From an uncultured Kiloniellaceae bacterium (GTDB taxonomy: Bacteria; Pseudomonadota; Alphaproteobacteria; Kiloniellales; Kiloniellaceae), in assembly GCA_947500035.1 (NCBI GenBank), contig CANMQP010000005.1, positions 1 through 64,000 on the forward strand: a stretch of DNA of 64,000 nucleotides, read 5' to 3'. Position 1 is the first letter of the stretch; the number at the start of each line of letters is the position of its first letter. The notes under the pieces are model-generated. The model had not been told where the DNA came from. It worked only from the letters and a program-made list of their open reading frames with translations, and made no database searches. Made by a program: the position numbers and the translations under genes. This document shows, one piece after another, positions 18,971 to 28,492 of this stretch.

Positions 18971-19526
18971 ACAACAGGCTCAGCGACAGCCCTTGAAGAC
19001 CGGCGCACGCTAATGCGTGAACGTGTCTTCAATATGGCACCATCACTACATCTAAACGATGGCCCGCCAGTTCAAGGCAAATTTTAAACACCTTCTGCGC
19101 GTGTATCAAAAGAAATCGCACAACTCTTATGGGTGCTTAAGCTCTTTGCTCCGACTCCGCCAGAAGCCGTGAAGCCATCTTGGCCGGAGAGTTATCGCAA
19201 AATCCGCGCCAACGCAACTTATCTCAATACAGGCGCCGGTTTGGCGGCTGTTTCCAAACGTCGCGCTCTCTTCCTGCGCGCAGTTTAAAGCCGCTCGGTT
19301 TCTGTCCGTCTTGTCCCTGTATGACACTCCAGAGCATTGGCGCATCGTTCGGAGGAACGACCCAAAACCCCGGCGTTGTCATACATCTCAACGGTTTGCG
19401 CGACCGCCCGTTGGCACGCGGTGGCCGGGATATTGCCTTGTATCCTCGATGCCACTGCCGATTTGCCGGACAGTTTTGTCGGATCAAACCAACAAACCGT
19501 TAAAGTCGGGATTTGTCTTAATTCTT
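18971..19526. other. Intergenic region without a supported gene
   Basis: The 556 bp between the 76-aa ORF and the histidine kinase contain several short overlapping open frames on both strands, none with a ribosome binding site or recognisable product. A two-part hairpin (GAAGAC 18995-19000 with GTCTTC 19025-19030, inner CACGC/GCGTG) lies just upstream of the small ORF and could be a structured leader. Confidence 0.4.
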
Positions 19527-20954
19527 CTATATCCCGGGAAGTGAGGCGGTTGCGGTGAGGCCGCCGGCAGGCCGGTTATGCAGTGTAACATCACCCCCGT
19601 GACTGCGGAGGATAGAGCGCGCGATCGATAAACCAAGTCCGATGCCGCCCGTTTCCCGATTGCGTGAATCCTCCATGCGCTCAAAAGGCATAAAGACGCG
19701 TTCAAAAGCCTCTTCCGGGATGCCTGGACCGTCATCCTCAATGACGATCGACAAACTCTTTTCTCCGCGCTCGATGCGGACGCGCGCCCGTTCACCGTAG
19801 GTGACCGCGTTTTCAATGAGATTGCGCAGGGCGCGCTTCAATGCGACCGGCCGGCAAGGGTAGGGCAGCCGTTCGCCCGGCGTGCAGTCAACCTCTTTCC
19901 CGAGATCGCGCAAATCATCGCAGAGACTCTCAAGAAGCGCGGCAAGGTCCAACGTGCGGGTGTCTTCCTGCACGGCATCTTCCCGTGCAAAGGCGAGCGT
20001 CGCGTCGGTAATGCGCTCCATTTCCTCGAGAGTCTCGATCATCTTTACGCGGGTTTCTTCGTTTTCGATAAATTCCGCGCGCAGACGCATGGACGTGATA
20101 GGCGTCCGCAAGTCATGGGAAACCGCAGCAAGCAACCGGGTCTTGTCTTCCACGTAGCGCTGGAGGCGCGTGCGCATGGCATTGAACGCAGCCGTCATCC
20201 GGCGCAACTCCGGTGGTCCGTCCTCGGGCAGCGGGGGAAAGTCTTCGCCACGGCCAAAACGGTCCGCCGCAGTGACCAAACGCGTTACGGGACGGGCGAT
20301 GCGTCGCGCCATCAAGACCGCAATCACCGCGATTAAGACCGCCATGACGACCATTGAGACAAGGGCCGGCCACTGCCACGCGGTCGCGGTCCCGGGGACA
20401 ACGGTTGCGGCATTCAACCAGGAACCGTCCGGCAGGCGCATGGAGGCGAGCAACCCGAAGCCGGGCGGTCCGGGCCAGCCGTGGGTGTGATCCTTGCGGG
20501 GTTTATCGCCGCCCTGACGCTCAGACCATTGGTCCCCTGCGAGATCGCGTTTTCTTTGCTGCTTCGCCCAGCGGAAAAAGCGGGGCCTTTCGGTGACCGC
20601 GACCTGGACCTCAGGAATTGCATTCTCGAGCAGCCCCGCCAGGCGGTCGCGGTCTTTGGGGGAAAGGCGCAGCTCACGGTCCGGCCCAATTGCGCTCGTA
20701 CCGGAGAACCAGTAGCGCAGCCGGCGTGAGCTTACCTGACGTACCACGCGCTTGCGGGCTTCCACCGGTGTATCCAGCAGCAATTTGGTTGAGGTCGCGA
20801 TGGCGATGATGGCTTCTTCGCGCACTGCGTTCCGCACCGATGCGCGCCGTTCGTCCTCGAAAATAAATGCGCTGACCACGTGCGAGGCGACAAGAGCCAG
20901 CAGGAGAAGCACGATCATCTGCCCGGCGAGGCTTTGTGGGAAGAAGCGCTTCAT
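19527..20954 (-). CDS. EnvZ-type sensor histidine kinase
   Basis: A 475-aa two-TM kinase: TM1 at about residues 12-32, a periplasmic sensor of about 150 residues containing a Lys/Arg- and His-rich stretch (WAKQQRKRDLAGD, DHTHGWPGPPG), TM2 at about 193-215, HAMP, HisKA with His280 in AAVSHDLRTPITSMRLRAEF, and HATPase with NLIENAVTYG, EDDGPGIPE and GGIGLGLSIA. It is co-translated with the response regulator gene upstream by a 4-bp overlap. The ligand is unknown; an EF-hand exported protein divergent from the pair may be part of the response. Confidence 0.93.
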   Translation of the reverse strand: MKRFFPQSLAGQMIVLLLLALVASHVVSAFIFEDERRASVRNAVREEAIIAIATSTKLLLDTPVEARKRVVRQVSSRRLRYWFSGTSAIGPDRELRLSPKDRDRLAGLLENAIPEVQVAVTERPRFFRWAKQQRKRDLAGDQWSERQGGDKPRKDHTHGWPGPPGFGLLASMRLPDGSWLNAATVVPGTATAWQWPALVSMVVMAVLIAVIAVLMARRIARPVTRLVTAADRFGRGEDFPPLPEDGPPELRRMTAAFNAMRTRLQRYVEDKTRLLAAVSHDLRTPITSMRLRAEFIENEETRVKMIETLEEMERITDATLAFAREDAVQEDTRTLDLAALLESLCDDLRDLGKEVDCTPGERLPYPCRPVALKRALRNLIENAVTYGERARVRIERGEKSLSIVIEDDGPGIPEEAFERVFMPFERMEDSRNRETGGIGLGLSIARSILRSHGGDVTLHNRPAGGLTATASLPGI

Positions 20955-21679
20955 GAACGTGTCACGTCACTGGCGAAGGTGTAGCCGCCGCCCCAGACCG
21001 TCTTAATAAGGCGCGGGGTCTTGGGGTCGATCTCGATCTTTTTCCGCAGCCGGCTGACTTGATTGTCGATGCTGCGGTCAAAGGATTTGGCTTCCCTGCC
21101 TTGCGTGAGATCCAAAAGCTGCTCGCGGCTCAGAACGCGTCTGGGATGATCTAAGAACGCCATCAGCAGGGCAAATTCAGCCGTGCTGAGAGGTGTGATG
21201 ACATCGGCGTTGTCGATCAGCTCGCGCTGTTCGGTGTTCACCTGCCAGCGGTCGAAGGAGAGACGGCTTTCCACCGGCTTTTCCCGCTGCCGCGGCAGGC
21301 TCTGCGATCGCCGCAGCACGGCCTTGATACGGGCAAGAAGTTCCCTCGGGTTGAAGGGTTTGGTCAGGTAGTCGTCGGCGCCGATTTCCAGTCCGATCAC
21401 CCGGTCGGTTTCTTCCGCCATCGCCGTGAGCAGAATGACAGGCATGTCGCTGGTCGCGCGCAGGGACCGGCATAGCGAGAGGCCGTCTTCGCCAGGCATC
21501 ATGATATCCAGGACGACAAGGTCGATGGCGCTGTCCTGCAAAGCCCGCTTCATGGCTGTCCCACCATCGGCAGCTGTGACCCGGTAACTGTGCTTGCGCA
21601 GATACTTCGCGAGCAGACTTCGAATCTCCTCGTGGTCGTCGACGATCAATATATGCGGTGTTGGCTCCATGGACTCCAT
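20951..21679 (-). CDS. OmpR-family response regulator
   Basis: A 242-aa regulator with a receiver domain (acid pocket DD at 14-15, phospho-acceptor Asp58 in VVLDIMMPGEDG, Lys in YLTKPFNPREL) and a C-terminal OmpR/PhoB winged helix (VLSREQLLDLTQGREA, then FDRSIDNQVSRLRKKIE, GGGYTFA). The start could be Met1 or Met4. It heads a two-gene unit with the kinase and is divergent from the EF-hand gene; the 186-bp intergenic space should contain its own operator. Confidence 0.95.
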   Translation of the reverse strand: MESMEPTPHILIVDDHEEIRSLLAKYLRKHSYRVTAADGGTAMKRALQDSAIDLVVLDIMMPGEDGLSLCRSLRATSDMPVILLTAMAEETDRVIGLEIGADDYLTKPFNPRELLARIKAVLRRSQSLPRQREKPVESRLSFDRWQVNTEQRELIDNADVITPLSTAEFALLMAFLDHPRRVLSREQLLDLTQGREAKSFDRSIDNQVSRLRKKIEIDPKTPRLIKTVWGGGYTFASDVTRS

Positions 21680-21737
21680 GCGATCAGGTTGTGATTGGGC
21701 TAATATGACCCAGGAAATCTGCGGTTTCCGGAAAAAA

Positions 21738-21757
21738 GTGTATCAAAGTGTCACAAG
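21738..21757. promoter_or_regulatory. Possible OmpR-type direct repeat
   Basis: Two 10-bp half-sites, GTGTATCAAA and GTGTCACAAG, lie head to tail in the gap between the response regulator and the EF-hand gene. A 10-bp spacing of direct half-sites is what OmpR/PhoB-type dimers bind. This is only a pattern match. Confidence 0.35.
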
Positions 21758-21865
21758 CGCCAGCTTCGCCATAGTTTGCGACCATTTCCCGATTCCGGTG
21801 ACAAACTTCTGCGACATCCTATCCCTAAGTTGATGTCATCGAAGTTTTCAATTCAGAGGATGATC

Positions 21866-22417
21866 ATGAAAAGAACGACAAAGCTTTCCGTTGCCGGCGT
21901 GAGCCTGGTCCTTGTGCTCGGTTTGGCCGGTGCGGGTCTGAGCAATGCGCACGATCGCTGGAGCGGTTACGATGGGGCGAAAGGCGGTTCCGTCGCCTAT
22001 GCACACGGCCAGGGCGGTCACTTCGGCGGACAGCGCGCTAAAGGTCGGAAGATGATGCGGCGTATGATGCAGTCCTTCGACACGAACGAGGATGGATCTC
22101 TTACGCAGGCCGAAATTGATGCCGGCCGGCAGCAGCAGCTCGCCCAGTATGACAGCGACAAGGACGGTACACTGAGCCTGGAGGAATTTCAGGTCTTTTG
22201 GATGGAGATGAACCGCTCACGCATGGTGGACCGTTTCCAACGCCTCGATGATGACGGTGATGCCATCGTCACGGCGGGCGAGTTCCTGGAGCCCTTTGCC
22301 AATGCGGTGGAACGTCATGACAGAAATGGCGACGGTGTTCTGTCCAAAGACGATCGGCGCAAGAAAGGCGGGCGCGGTCAAAGAAATCCGGACGGTGATG
22401 GTGCTGTCGCCCAGTAG
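21866..22417 (+). CDS. Exported EF-hand protein
   Basis: A 183-aa protein with a signal peptide (cleavage near LSNAHD, residue about 28) and four EF-hand-like loops: DTNEDGSLTQAE, DSDKDGTLSLEE, DDDGDAIVTAGE and DRNGDGVLSKDD, three canonical and one (third) with a less usual Ala. A basic, Met-rich stretch (KGRKMMRRMMQS) precedes the first loop. It is probably a periplasmic calcium-binding protein. The start at 21866 has AGAGGA at good spacing. It is divergent from the two-component pair and is the obvious candidate target. Confidence 0.9.
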   Translation: MKRTTKLSVAGVSLVLVLGLAGAGLSNAHDRWSGYDGAKGGSVAYAHGQGGHFGGQRAKGRKMMRRMMQSFDTNEDGSLTQAEIDAGRQQQLAQYDSDKDGTLSLEEFQVFWMEMNRSRMVDRFQRLDDDGDAIVTAGEFLEPFANAVERHDRNGDGVLSKDDRRKKGGRGQRNPDGDGAVAQ

Positions 22418-22441
22418 AACCCGGGCCTACGGTTTTAGAGC

Positions 22442-22476
22442 GCAATGCCGGGCAGAGGAGACCCGCCCGGCATTGC
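22442..22476. terminator. Bidirectional hairpin between convergent genes
   Basis: GCAATGCCGGGC (22442-22453) and GCCCGGCATTGC (22465-22476) form a perfect 12-bp stem between the converging EF-hand and MscS genes. T-runs are poor on both sides. Confidence 0.7.
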
Positions 22477-22491
22477 TCACAACCTGAAGAC

Positions 22492-23325
22492 TTAAGCGGC
22501 GTCGCTCGAATTGATGAGATGAACGTCGCGTTGCGGGAAGGGAATCGAAATGCCATCGGCGTCGAAGCGTTGCTTCATAGCCTTGGTCATATCGAATTTC
22601 ACACCCCAATAATCTCCGGCGCTGCACCATACACGCACGATGATGTTCACCGAACTGTCAGCGAGTTCTCCGACGGCAACCATCGGCGCGGGGTCCTTGT
22701 GAACCCGGGAGTCCGCCTCGGCAATTTCCAGGATGGCCTTCATGGCGTCATCGATGCTGTCGCCGTAACCGATACCCATCACCATGTCGACACGGCGGTT
22801 TGCGTTATGGCTGAAGTTCTTGATCGCCGTGTCCCAAAGCTGACCGTTGGGGACGATGATGTGGACGTTGTCCGGGGTGTTCATGGTGGTCGTGAAGAGC
22901 GAAATCGCCTCGACCGTCCCGGTTACCCCGCCGCCATCGATGAAGTCACCGATCTTGAAGGGACGGAACATCAAGAGCATGACGCCGGACGCGACGTGGC
23001 CCAGCGTTCCCTGCAGTGCCAGGCCGATCGCGAGACCCATGGCGCCCAGGACGGCGATAAAGCTTGTGGTCTCGACACCGAACTGACTGAGAACGGCGAC
23101 CACCGTAAAGATGATGACCGCGTAGCGGACAATGCTGGCGAAAAACTTGCGCAGGGTTTCGTCCATGCGCGGGCTTTTGCCCAAGAGCCTGTCGACGGTT
23201 CGCGACGCCCAGCCGGCGAACATCCAACCAATAATCAGTATAACAATGCCGCCGACGACATCGAGGCCGTAGGTGGTTATAATTTCGACAATGAGGTCCC
23301 AGGTCTCTGCGACATCTTCATTCAT
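22492..23325 (-). CDS. Small-conductance mechanosensitive channel, MscS family
   Basis: A 277-aa protein of minimal MscS layout: three TM helices, the third being the Gly/Ala-rich pore helix (VLGAMGLAIGLALQGTLGHVASGVMLL), then the beta domain (FKIGDFIDGGGVTGTVEAI) and the C-terminal alpha/beta cage (PFPQRDVHL at the end). It opens under membrane tension to release solutes on hypo-osmotic shock. The start is put at 23325 because GAGGGAAG precedes it; the Met six codons earlier lacks a ribosome binding site. A second, much larger MscS-type protein is encoded at 54716-57082. Confidence 0.95.
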   Translation of the reverse strand: MNEDVAETWDLIVEIITTYGLDVVGGIVILIIGWMFAGWASRTVDRLLGKSPRMDETLRKFFASIVRYAVIIFTVVAVLSQFGVETTSFIAVLGAMGLAIGLALQGTLGHVASGVMLLMFRPFKIGDFIDGGGVTGTVEAISLFTTTMNTPDNVHIIVPNGQLWDTAIKNFSHNANRRVDMVMGIGYGDSIDDAMKAILEIAEADSRVHKDPAPMVAVGELADSSVNIIVRVWCSAGDYWGVKFDMTKAMKQRFDADGISIPFPQRDVHLINSSDAA

Positions 23326-23994
23326 AATACTTCCCTCTTTCATTTTTCATTCGGAACCCTTGACGCACATCCGTCCCCGCTTGGATGTCCGCGTGATTCC
23401 TTGTCTGTTCGTACAGTTTTATGATGACTGCCTGTCTGTCATGGACATTTACGTCATGGTCTCAAAGGTGTTTTGGCACCGCGGAGAAATGCCTCGTAAC
23501 CGCAGGCGCAATTGCCCGCTTCTTCATACGCACTATCATGAGTGGGAAGTCGTATGCATGTGAGGATCTCTACGTACATGTGCTTTGGCCTTTGAACGCT
23601 GATCAGTCCCGGCGCCGAACAGGAATATTAGCACAAACGATAAAGAAGTAACAGTTTTTGACCTGGGGTTTATGTTTGCGCCGGTATTTGATTTTTTTGC
23701 CTATCTCCTGTGCAGTGGAGCAGTGTTTTGGTGTTTTGGCGGGTGAGTGTTTTGTGAATACTCGTGTTTGGCAGTAATCTCGGTGCCTGAACACTATCCG
23801 CAGTAGTCTGCATCGGATCGTAGATATCGCTGTAAGTTTGCAGCCGCCTAAAGGATCCGCGTTGCCGCAAATCAATAACCGGTCGCGGCGGAGGGCAGGC
23901 GGGTGCTATAACCTATTCAAACGGGGCATCAGCCCACTTGAAGTCTTGGCCGGTCGCGACGAGCGGCCAATTCAGATGAAACGGGGAGAGAAAC
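23326..23994. other. Intergenic region upstream of phaC
   Basis: This 669-bp gap between divergent mscS and phaC has no supported gene. Around 23720-23760 it carries a GT-rich stretch with repeated TGTTTTGG units. The phaC promoter must lie here. Confidence 0.5.
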
Positions 23995-25836
23995 GTGAGT
24001 GAGCAAGCCGACAAGACTTCCGATGGCGCTAAGGATGGCGACGGCTTTGAACAGTTGCAGCAGGTTCTGACCGGGCAGGCAGAGGCAGCGGAACGCTGGA
24101 GCGAGCTTGCTGAACGGAGTCAACGGGTCGTCCAAGCCTTTTGGGAGCATCAGAGCGAGCAGGGGTTCCAGGTCACGGACCCCGTGTCGGTCGGTAAAGC
24201 TTTTCTGGAGATGTCGGCTGCCCTCTGGAGCGACCCTGCCAAGATGATGGAAGCCCAATCCAAGCTGATGCAGGAGAATATCGCGCTCTGGCAAAGTACG
24301 AACCGCCGCATGCTGGGGGAAGAGGTCGATCCGGTCATCGAGCCCTCGGGTGGAGACCGGCGCTTTAAGGCGAATGAGTGGAGTGAAGATCTGCTGTTCG
24401 ACTTCATCAAGCAGAGTTACCTGCTGTCCTCGCGCTGGGCTCAATCCCTCGTGCGCGACGTCGAAGGCATTGATCCCAAAAGCAAGGAAAAGGTCGATTT
24501 CTACACCCGGCAGTATTTGAGCGCGCTCTCGCCCACCAACTTCGCCATGACCAATCCGGCCGTCCTCAAGAAAACCATGGATACCGGTGGTGAGAACCTC
24601 ATGTCCGGACTGCAGAACCTGATTTCAGATCTGGAGAAGGGGGATGGGCGTCTTGCGATCTCCATGACCGATGAATCCAAGTTCGAGGTCGGCAAGAATG
24701 TCGCGGTGACGCCGGGCAAAGTGGTTTTTCAGAACGACCTCATGCAGCTCATACAGTATGCGCCCAGCACCGAGAACGTATACAAGCGGCCACTGCTCTT
24801 CGTGCCGCCCTGGATCAACAAGTTCTATGTGCTCGATCTGCAGCCCAAAAACAGCCTTATAAAGTGGGCCGTGGACCAGGGCTACACGCTCTTCGTTATC
24901 TCGTGGGTCAATCCCCGCAAGGAACTCGCGCACAAGTCCTTCAGCGACTACATGCTGGAAGGGCCATTGGCCGCGATCGACGCCATCGAGCAGGCGACCG
25001 GTGAGAGCAAGATCAACGTCCTTGGCTTTTGTATCGGCGGTATCCTGACGGTTTCCACATTAGCGTATATGGCGGAAAAAGGAGATGATCGCGTTGCGTC
25101 TGCCACCCTGCTGGCGACTATGGTCGATCTGCAGGATATCGGCGAGGTCAGTGTCTTTATCGACGACGAGCAACTGGCGGCGATGGATCGCCACATGGAG
25201 GAAACCGGCTACCTGGAGGCCCATCACCTGGCCCAGATCTTCAACATGATGCGCGAGAACGATCTGATCTGGTCCTTCGTGGTGAACAACTACCTTCTAG
25301 GCCGCGACGCCATGCCGTTTGACCTGCTCTACTGGAATTCGGACTCCACGCGCCTGCCGGCTTCGATGCTGTCCTACTATCTGCGCAAGGTTTATCAGGA
25401 GAATCTTCTGAAGGAACCTGGTGGAATGGTTCTGGACGATACGCCGATCGACATTTCCAAAATCAAGATTCCAACCTACTTCCTGGCAACCAAGGAAGAC
25501 CACATCGCGCCCTGGGGATCCTCGTATCCGGCGACCTCTCTCCTGGGTGGGCCGGTGCGCTTCGTCCTGGGGGCCTCCGGACATATCGCGGGTATCGTCA
25601 ATCCTCCCGCGGCGAACAAGTATTGCCATTGGACCAACAGCAAGAAGCCGAAAAGCAAGGAAGACTGGTTCGAGGGCGCGGAACGGCACGAGGGGTCCTG
25701 GTGGCCGGACTGGCACGCCTGGCTCTCGAAGAAATCCGGCTCAAAGAAAACGCCTCCGCGGATCCCGGGGGACGGCAAGCTGCCGATTATCGAGGATGCG
25801 CCGGGGTCCTACGTCAAGGTGCGCGCGAACGATTAG
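23995..25836 (+). CDS. phaC: Class I poly(3-hydroxyalkanoate) synthase
   Basis: A 613-aa alpha/beta-hydrolase-fold enzyme that polymerises (R)-3-hydroxyacyl-CoA into storage polyester. The lipase-like box GFCIGG holds the catalytic Cys346; Asp502 in ATKEDHIAPW and His530 in GASGHIAG complete the triad. N-terminal PhaC_N domain (about 100-270) and the conserved FVPPWINKFYVLDL are present. Length fits class I. The GTG start at 23995 has GGGGAGAG upstream. phaA, phaB and phasins are not adjacent. The methyltransferase gene follows after 57 bp. Confidence 0.97.
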   Translation: MSEQADKTSDGAKDGDGFEQLQQVLTGQAEAAERWSELAERSQRVVQAFWEHQSEQGFQVTDPVSVGKAFLEMSAALWSDPAKMMEAQSKLMQENIALWQSTNRRMLGEEVDPVIEPSGGDRRFKANEWSEDLLFDFIKQSYLLSSRWAQSLVRDVEGIDPKSKEKVDFYTRQYLSALSPTNFAMTNPAVLKKTMDTGGENLMSGLQNLISDLEKGDGRLAISMTDESKFEVGKNVAVTPGKVVFQNDLMQLIQYAPSTENVYKRPLLFVPPWINKFYVLDLQPKNSLIKWAVDQGYTLFVISWVNPRKELAHKSFSDYMLEGPLAAIDAIEQATGESKINVLGFCIGGILTVSTLAYMAEKGDDRVASATLLATMVDLQDIGEVSVFIDDEQLAAMDRHMEETGYLEAHHLAQIFNMMRENDLIWSFVVNNYLLGRDAMPFDLLYWNSDSTRLPASMLSYYLRKVYQENLLKEPGGMVLDDTPIDISKIKIPTYFLATKEDHIAPWGSSYPATSLLGGPVRFVLGASGHIAGIVNPPAANKYCHWTNSKKPKSKEDWFEGAERHEGSWWPDWHAWLSKKSGSKKTPPRIPGDGKLPIIEDAPGSYVKVRAND

Positions 25837-25893
25837 GGGATGTCAGGGTCCTGTACCGACCGGCACCGGGATCTCGCTTTCAGAGGGAACGTT

Positions 25894-26589
25894 ATGGATC
25901 AACGGTCGGCATTGGCTTCATCCTGGGACAAGAATGCCGGGAACTGGACGAAAGCCGTTCGGGAAGGTCTGATCCCGAGCCGGGCGGCCGGAACCGATGC
26001 CGCTGTTGTTGAAGCGATTTGTCGGCAGAAACCCGGGTCCTTCCTCGATGTAGGGTGCGGCGAGGGCTGGCTGGTTCGCCGGGTTGTGCAGGCCACGGGC
26101 TGTGAAGCACTTGGGATTGACGGCTCCGCGCAGTTGATCGAGGACGCGCGCAAGGCCGATCCAGATGGTCACTACAAAGTTATTGCTTACGGCGAGTTGA
26201 TAAGCGGACCAGCCCAAATCGATCAATCGTTCGACGTCATTGCATTCAACTACGCCCTCTTCGATGAGGATGCCCCCGAGCTTCTGAGGGCGGTAAAGCC
26301 TCATCTCACAGATCGGGGAAGGGTGATTATCCAGACGCTCCACCCCTGGTCCGTATCGAAGGGCGGACACTACCGGGACGCATGGCATAAAGAGGACTTC
26401 TCTGCCTTCGAGAATCAGGACTGGATGGCGATGCCTTGGTATTTCCGGACTCTGGGATCGTGGCACGACGTGATTCGCAAGGCAGGTCTGGTGCTGACGG
26501 AGCTTGCCGAACCCGCTGCCGAGGACGGCGGTTCGCCGCTGTCATTGCTTTTGATTTGCAGGCCTCTTAAACCTCTGGAAGACACGTAA
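25894..26589 (+). CDS. Class I SAM-dependent methyltransferase
   Basis: A 231-aa methyltransferase with the SAM-binding motif FLDVGCGEGWLVRRV (motif I), LGIDGS (motif II acidic end) and FDVIAFNYALF (motif IV). The start at 25894 is preceded by AGAGGGAA; an in-frame start 18 codons earlier, right after phaC, is less likely. The substrate is not evident; the C-terminal DWMAMPWYFRTLGSWHDVI resembles ubiquinone/menaquinone-type small-molecule methyltransferases. It sits in a unidirectional run phaC-methyltransferase-SDR-DUF2269. Confidence 0.88.
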   Translation: MDQRSALASSWDKNAGNWTKAVREGLIPSRAAGTDAAVVEAICRQKPGSFLDVGCGEGWLVRRVVQATGCEALGIDGSAQLIEDARKADPDGHYKVIAYGELISGPAQIDQSFDVIAFNYALFDEDAPELLRAVKPHLTDRGRVIIQTLHPWSVSKGGHYRDAWHKEDFSAFENQDWMAMPWYFRTLGSWHDVIRKAGLVLTELAEPAAEDGGSPLSLLLICRPLKPLEDT

Positions 26590-26609
26590 GCGGAAGGTAT
26601 CCGATAGCT

Positions 26610-27899
26610 GTGAAGGTTCTGCTGACCGGCGCCAATGGCTTCGTTGGCCGCCATCTCATGACATCGCTGCTCGAGGCCGGGCACTCCGTGACGGCGGCGG
26701 TGCGAAATCCCAACACCTTTCACCGCCAGTGGCCGTCGGTTGACGCCATCGCCTGCGATTTTATGACCGATCAGGATAGGCAGCTTTGGCGTGAGCGGCT
26801 CGCCGGCTTCGATGCGGTCGTGAACTGTGCCGGTGTCTTACAGCGCGGTCCCGGCGTGGACCCCGAAGCCATTCATCACCTCGGTCCGGCGGCACTCTTC
26901 GACGCCTGCAGCGAACTCAACCTGCGAAAAGTCATTCAGATTTCGGCGATCAGCGCCCGTGAAGGGGTTGAGACCGAATATGCGCGGACCAAACTCCGGG
27001 GCGACGCTCATCTGATGGCGCTTGATTTGGATTGGATCGTTTTGAAGCCATCGCTGCTTTACGCCAAGGGCAGTTACGGTGGAACGTCTTTGATCCGTGC
27101 GCTCTCGGCGCTTCCCTTCGCCATCCCTTTGCCGGGCTCCGGCGATCAGGCGTTTCAGCCTCTCCATCTCGATGATCTGGGGCGGAGCCTGGTGAAACTG
27201 CTGGAGGATCCCGCGGCTGGAAAACAGGTTTTGGAGCCCGCCGGGCCCGAGACCCTGTCCCTGAGAGACATCCTGCTGCAGTACCGCAGGTGGTTGGGAA
27301 TTCGCGGCGGCCTTTGCGTTCCGATTCCATTGTGGCTGGTGCGGGCGGTCTGCCGTATTGGCGACCTCCTTGGCATTGGTGCTTTGCGAACAACATCGCT
27401 TGAGCAAATCCTCGAAGGCAATTGCGGAGACAATCAGGGCTTCGAGAAGGCCATCGGATTCCGGCCCCGCAGCCTGGCGGAGGCGCTCCAAAACGATCCG
27501 TCCGATGTTCAGGATCGCTGGCACGCGCAGCTTTACTTTCTTGCGATCCTCGCGACCTTCGCGCTGTCGGCAACCTGGATCCTCTCCGGCGTCATCGGTC
27601 TTTGGGTTTTGCCAGATGTCGGCGAGCAGGTCGCGGGGCGGATCGGCTTGAGCGGCGTAGCGGCACTCGTGGTGGCCCTTGGGGCCTGTTTGATGGATAT
27701 TCTGATAGGGGGCTGGGTCGCGTCGCGCCGTGCGCCCGGTCTCTGTGCTCTGATACAGCTCGCAATTATTCTCGGCTACACGTTGGTCCTCGGAATCGCG
27801 ATTCCCGAACTGTGGGGCGATCCCTTCGGCTCCTTGATCAAAAACCTTCCGATGCTTGTACTTATTCCCATCTGGGCTGTTTTGGTGAAGAGCAAATGA
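26610..27899 (+). CDS. NAD(P)-binding SDR protein with C-terminal DoxX-like membrane domain
   Basis: A 429-aa fusion. Residues 1-300 form an atypical/extended SDR domain: LLTGANGFVGRHLM (GxxGxxG), DAVVNCAGVL, and a partly degenerate YARTKLRG for the YxxxK-type catalytic site. The C-terminal 125 residues have about four TM helices and resemble the DoxX-like domain found fused to such SDRs. GTG start at 26610 with GGAAGG upstream. Its stop overlaps the start of the DUF2269 membrane protein by 4 bp, so the two probably work together. The substrate is unknown. Confidence 0.85.
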   Translation: MKVLLTGANGFVGRHLMTSLLEAGHSVTAAVRNPNTFHRQWPSVDAIACDFMTDQDRQLWRERLAGFDAVVNCAGVLQRGPGVDPEAIHHLGPAALFDACSELNLRKVIQISAISAREGVETEYARTKLRGDAHLMALDLDWIVLKPSLLYAKGSYGGTSLIRALSALPFAIPLPGSGDQAFQPLHLDDLGRSLVKLLEDPAAGKQVLEPAGPETLSLRDILLQYRRWLGIRGGLCVPIPLWLVRAVCRIGDLLGIGALRTTSLEQILEGNCGDNQGFEKAIGFRPRSLAEALQNDPSDVQDRWHAQLYFLAILATFALSATWILSGVIGLWVLPDVGEQVAGRIGLSGVAALVVALGACLMDILIGGWVASRRAPGLCALIQLAIILGYTLVLGIAIPELWGDPFGSLIKNLPMLVLIPIWAVLVKSK

Positions 27900-28372
27900 T
27901 CGATCCCTACCTGATCGCCAAGTGGGTTCATATTCTCAGCTCAACCGTTCTTTTCGGGACCGGGTTGGGGACGGCGCTGCATCTATGGCTCACACATACA
28001 TCGGGCAATGTCGATGCCATCGCCGTGGCCACGCGAAACACCGTGCGGGCCGATTGGGCTTTCACGACGCCCTCGGTCATTATTCAACCCATAAGCGGTG
28101 CGGTGCTGATTGAACTGGCTGGCTACGATTGGCTGGAAAGCTGGCTGGTTGCTGCACTCGCGCTCTACGCCCTGGCTGGGGGCTGCTGGTTGATCGTGTT
28201 GAAACTCCAGTTGCGCATGCGGGAATTTGCTCAAGAAGCGTCCCTGCACGGTCAAGGCCTGCCGGATGCCTATTTCCGTTGCGCACGGGCCTGGTTTTGG
28301 CTGGGTTGGCCGGCGTTTACAGCCGTGATCGTAATATTCTGGCTCATGGTTCACCGGCCGCAGTTATGGTGA
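27896..28372 (+). CDS. DUF2269 family membrane protein
   Basis: A 158-aa protein with four TM helices, starting MIDPYLIAKWVHILSSTVLF as is typical of DUF2269 (the conserved KWxHIxS near the N-terminus). It is translationally coupled to the SDR-DoxX gene (ATGA overlap). In other bacteria DUF2269 proteins commonly accompany such SDR genes; the function is unknown. Confidence 0.88.
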   Translation: MIDPYLIAKWVHILSSTVLFGTGLGTALHLWLTHTSGNVDAIAVATRNTVRADWAFTTPSVIIQPISGAVLIELAGYDWLESWLVAALALYALAGGCWLIVLKLQLRMREFAQEASLHGQGLPDAYFRCARAWFWLGWPAFTAVIVIFWLMVHRPQLW

Positions 28373-28446
28373 GTGCGAGAGGCGGCTGCCTCCTTAACGA
28401 AACGCGCGTTCACCACAAAGATGGCATCGCATGCAGACGGCATTTG

Positions 28447-28492
28447 GTCTATTATCTAGACAACTTACCCGGTAACTTCCAGGAGAGTTGTC
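28447..28492 (+). promoter_or_regulatory. Overlapping dyads before the 176-aa ORF
   Basis: GTCTA-N5-TAGAC (28447-28461) overlaps a second inverted repeat, GACAACT (28459-28465) and AGTTGTC (28486-28492), whose loop contains the ribosome binding site AGGAG. The pair looks like an operator or translational control hairpin. Confidence 0.45.

Noticed and set aside
19127-19503. Short ORFs on both strands in the gap before the EnvZ-type kinase
   Set aside because: No ribosome binding site, no recognisable product and mutual overlap.
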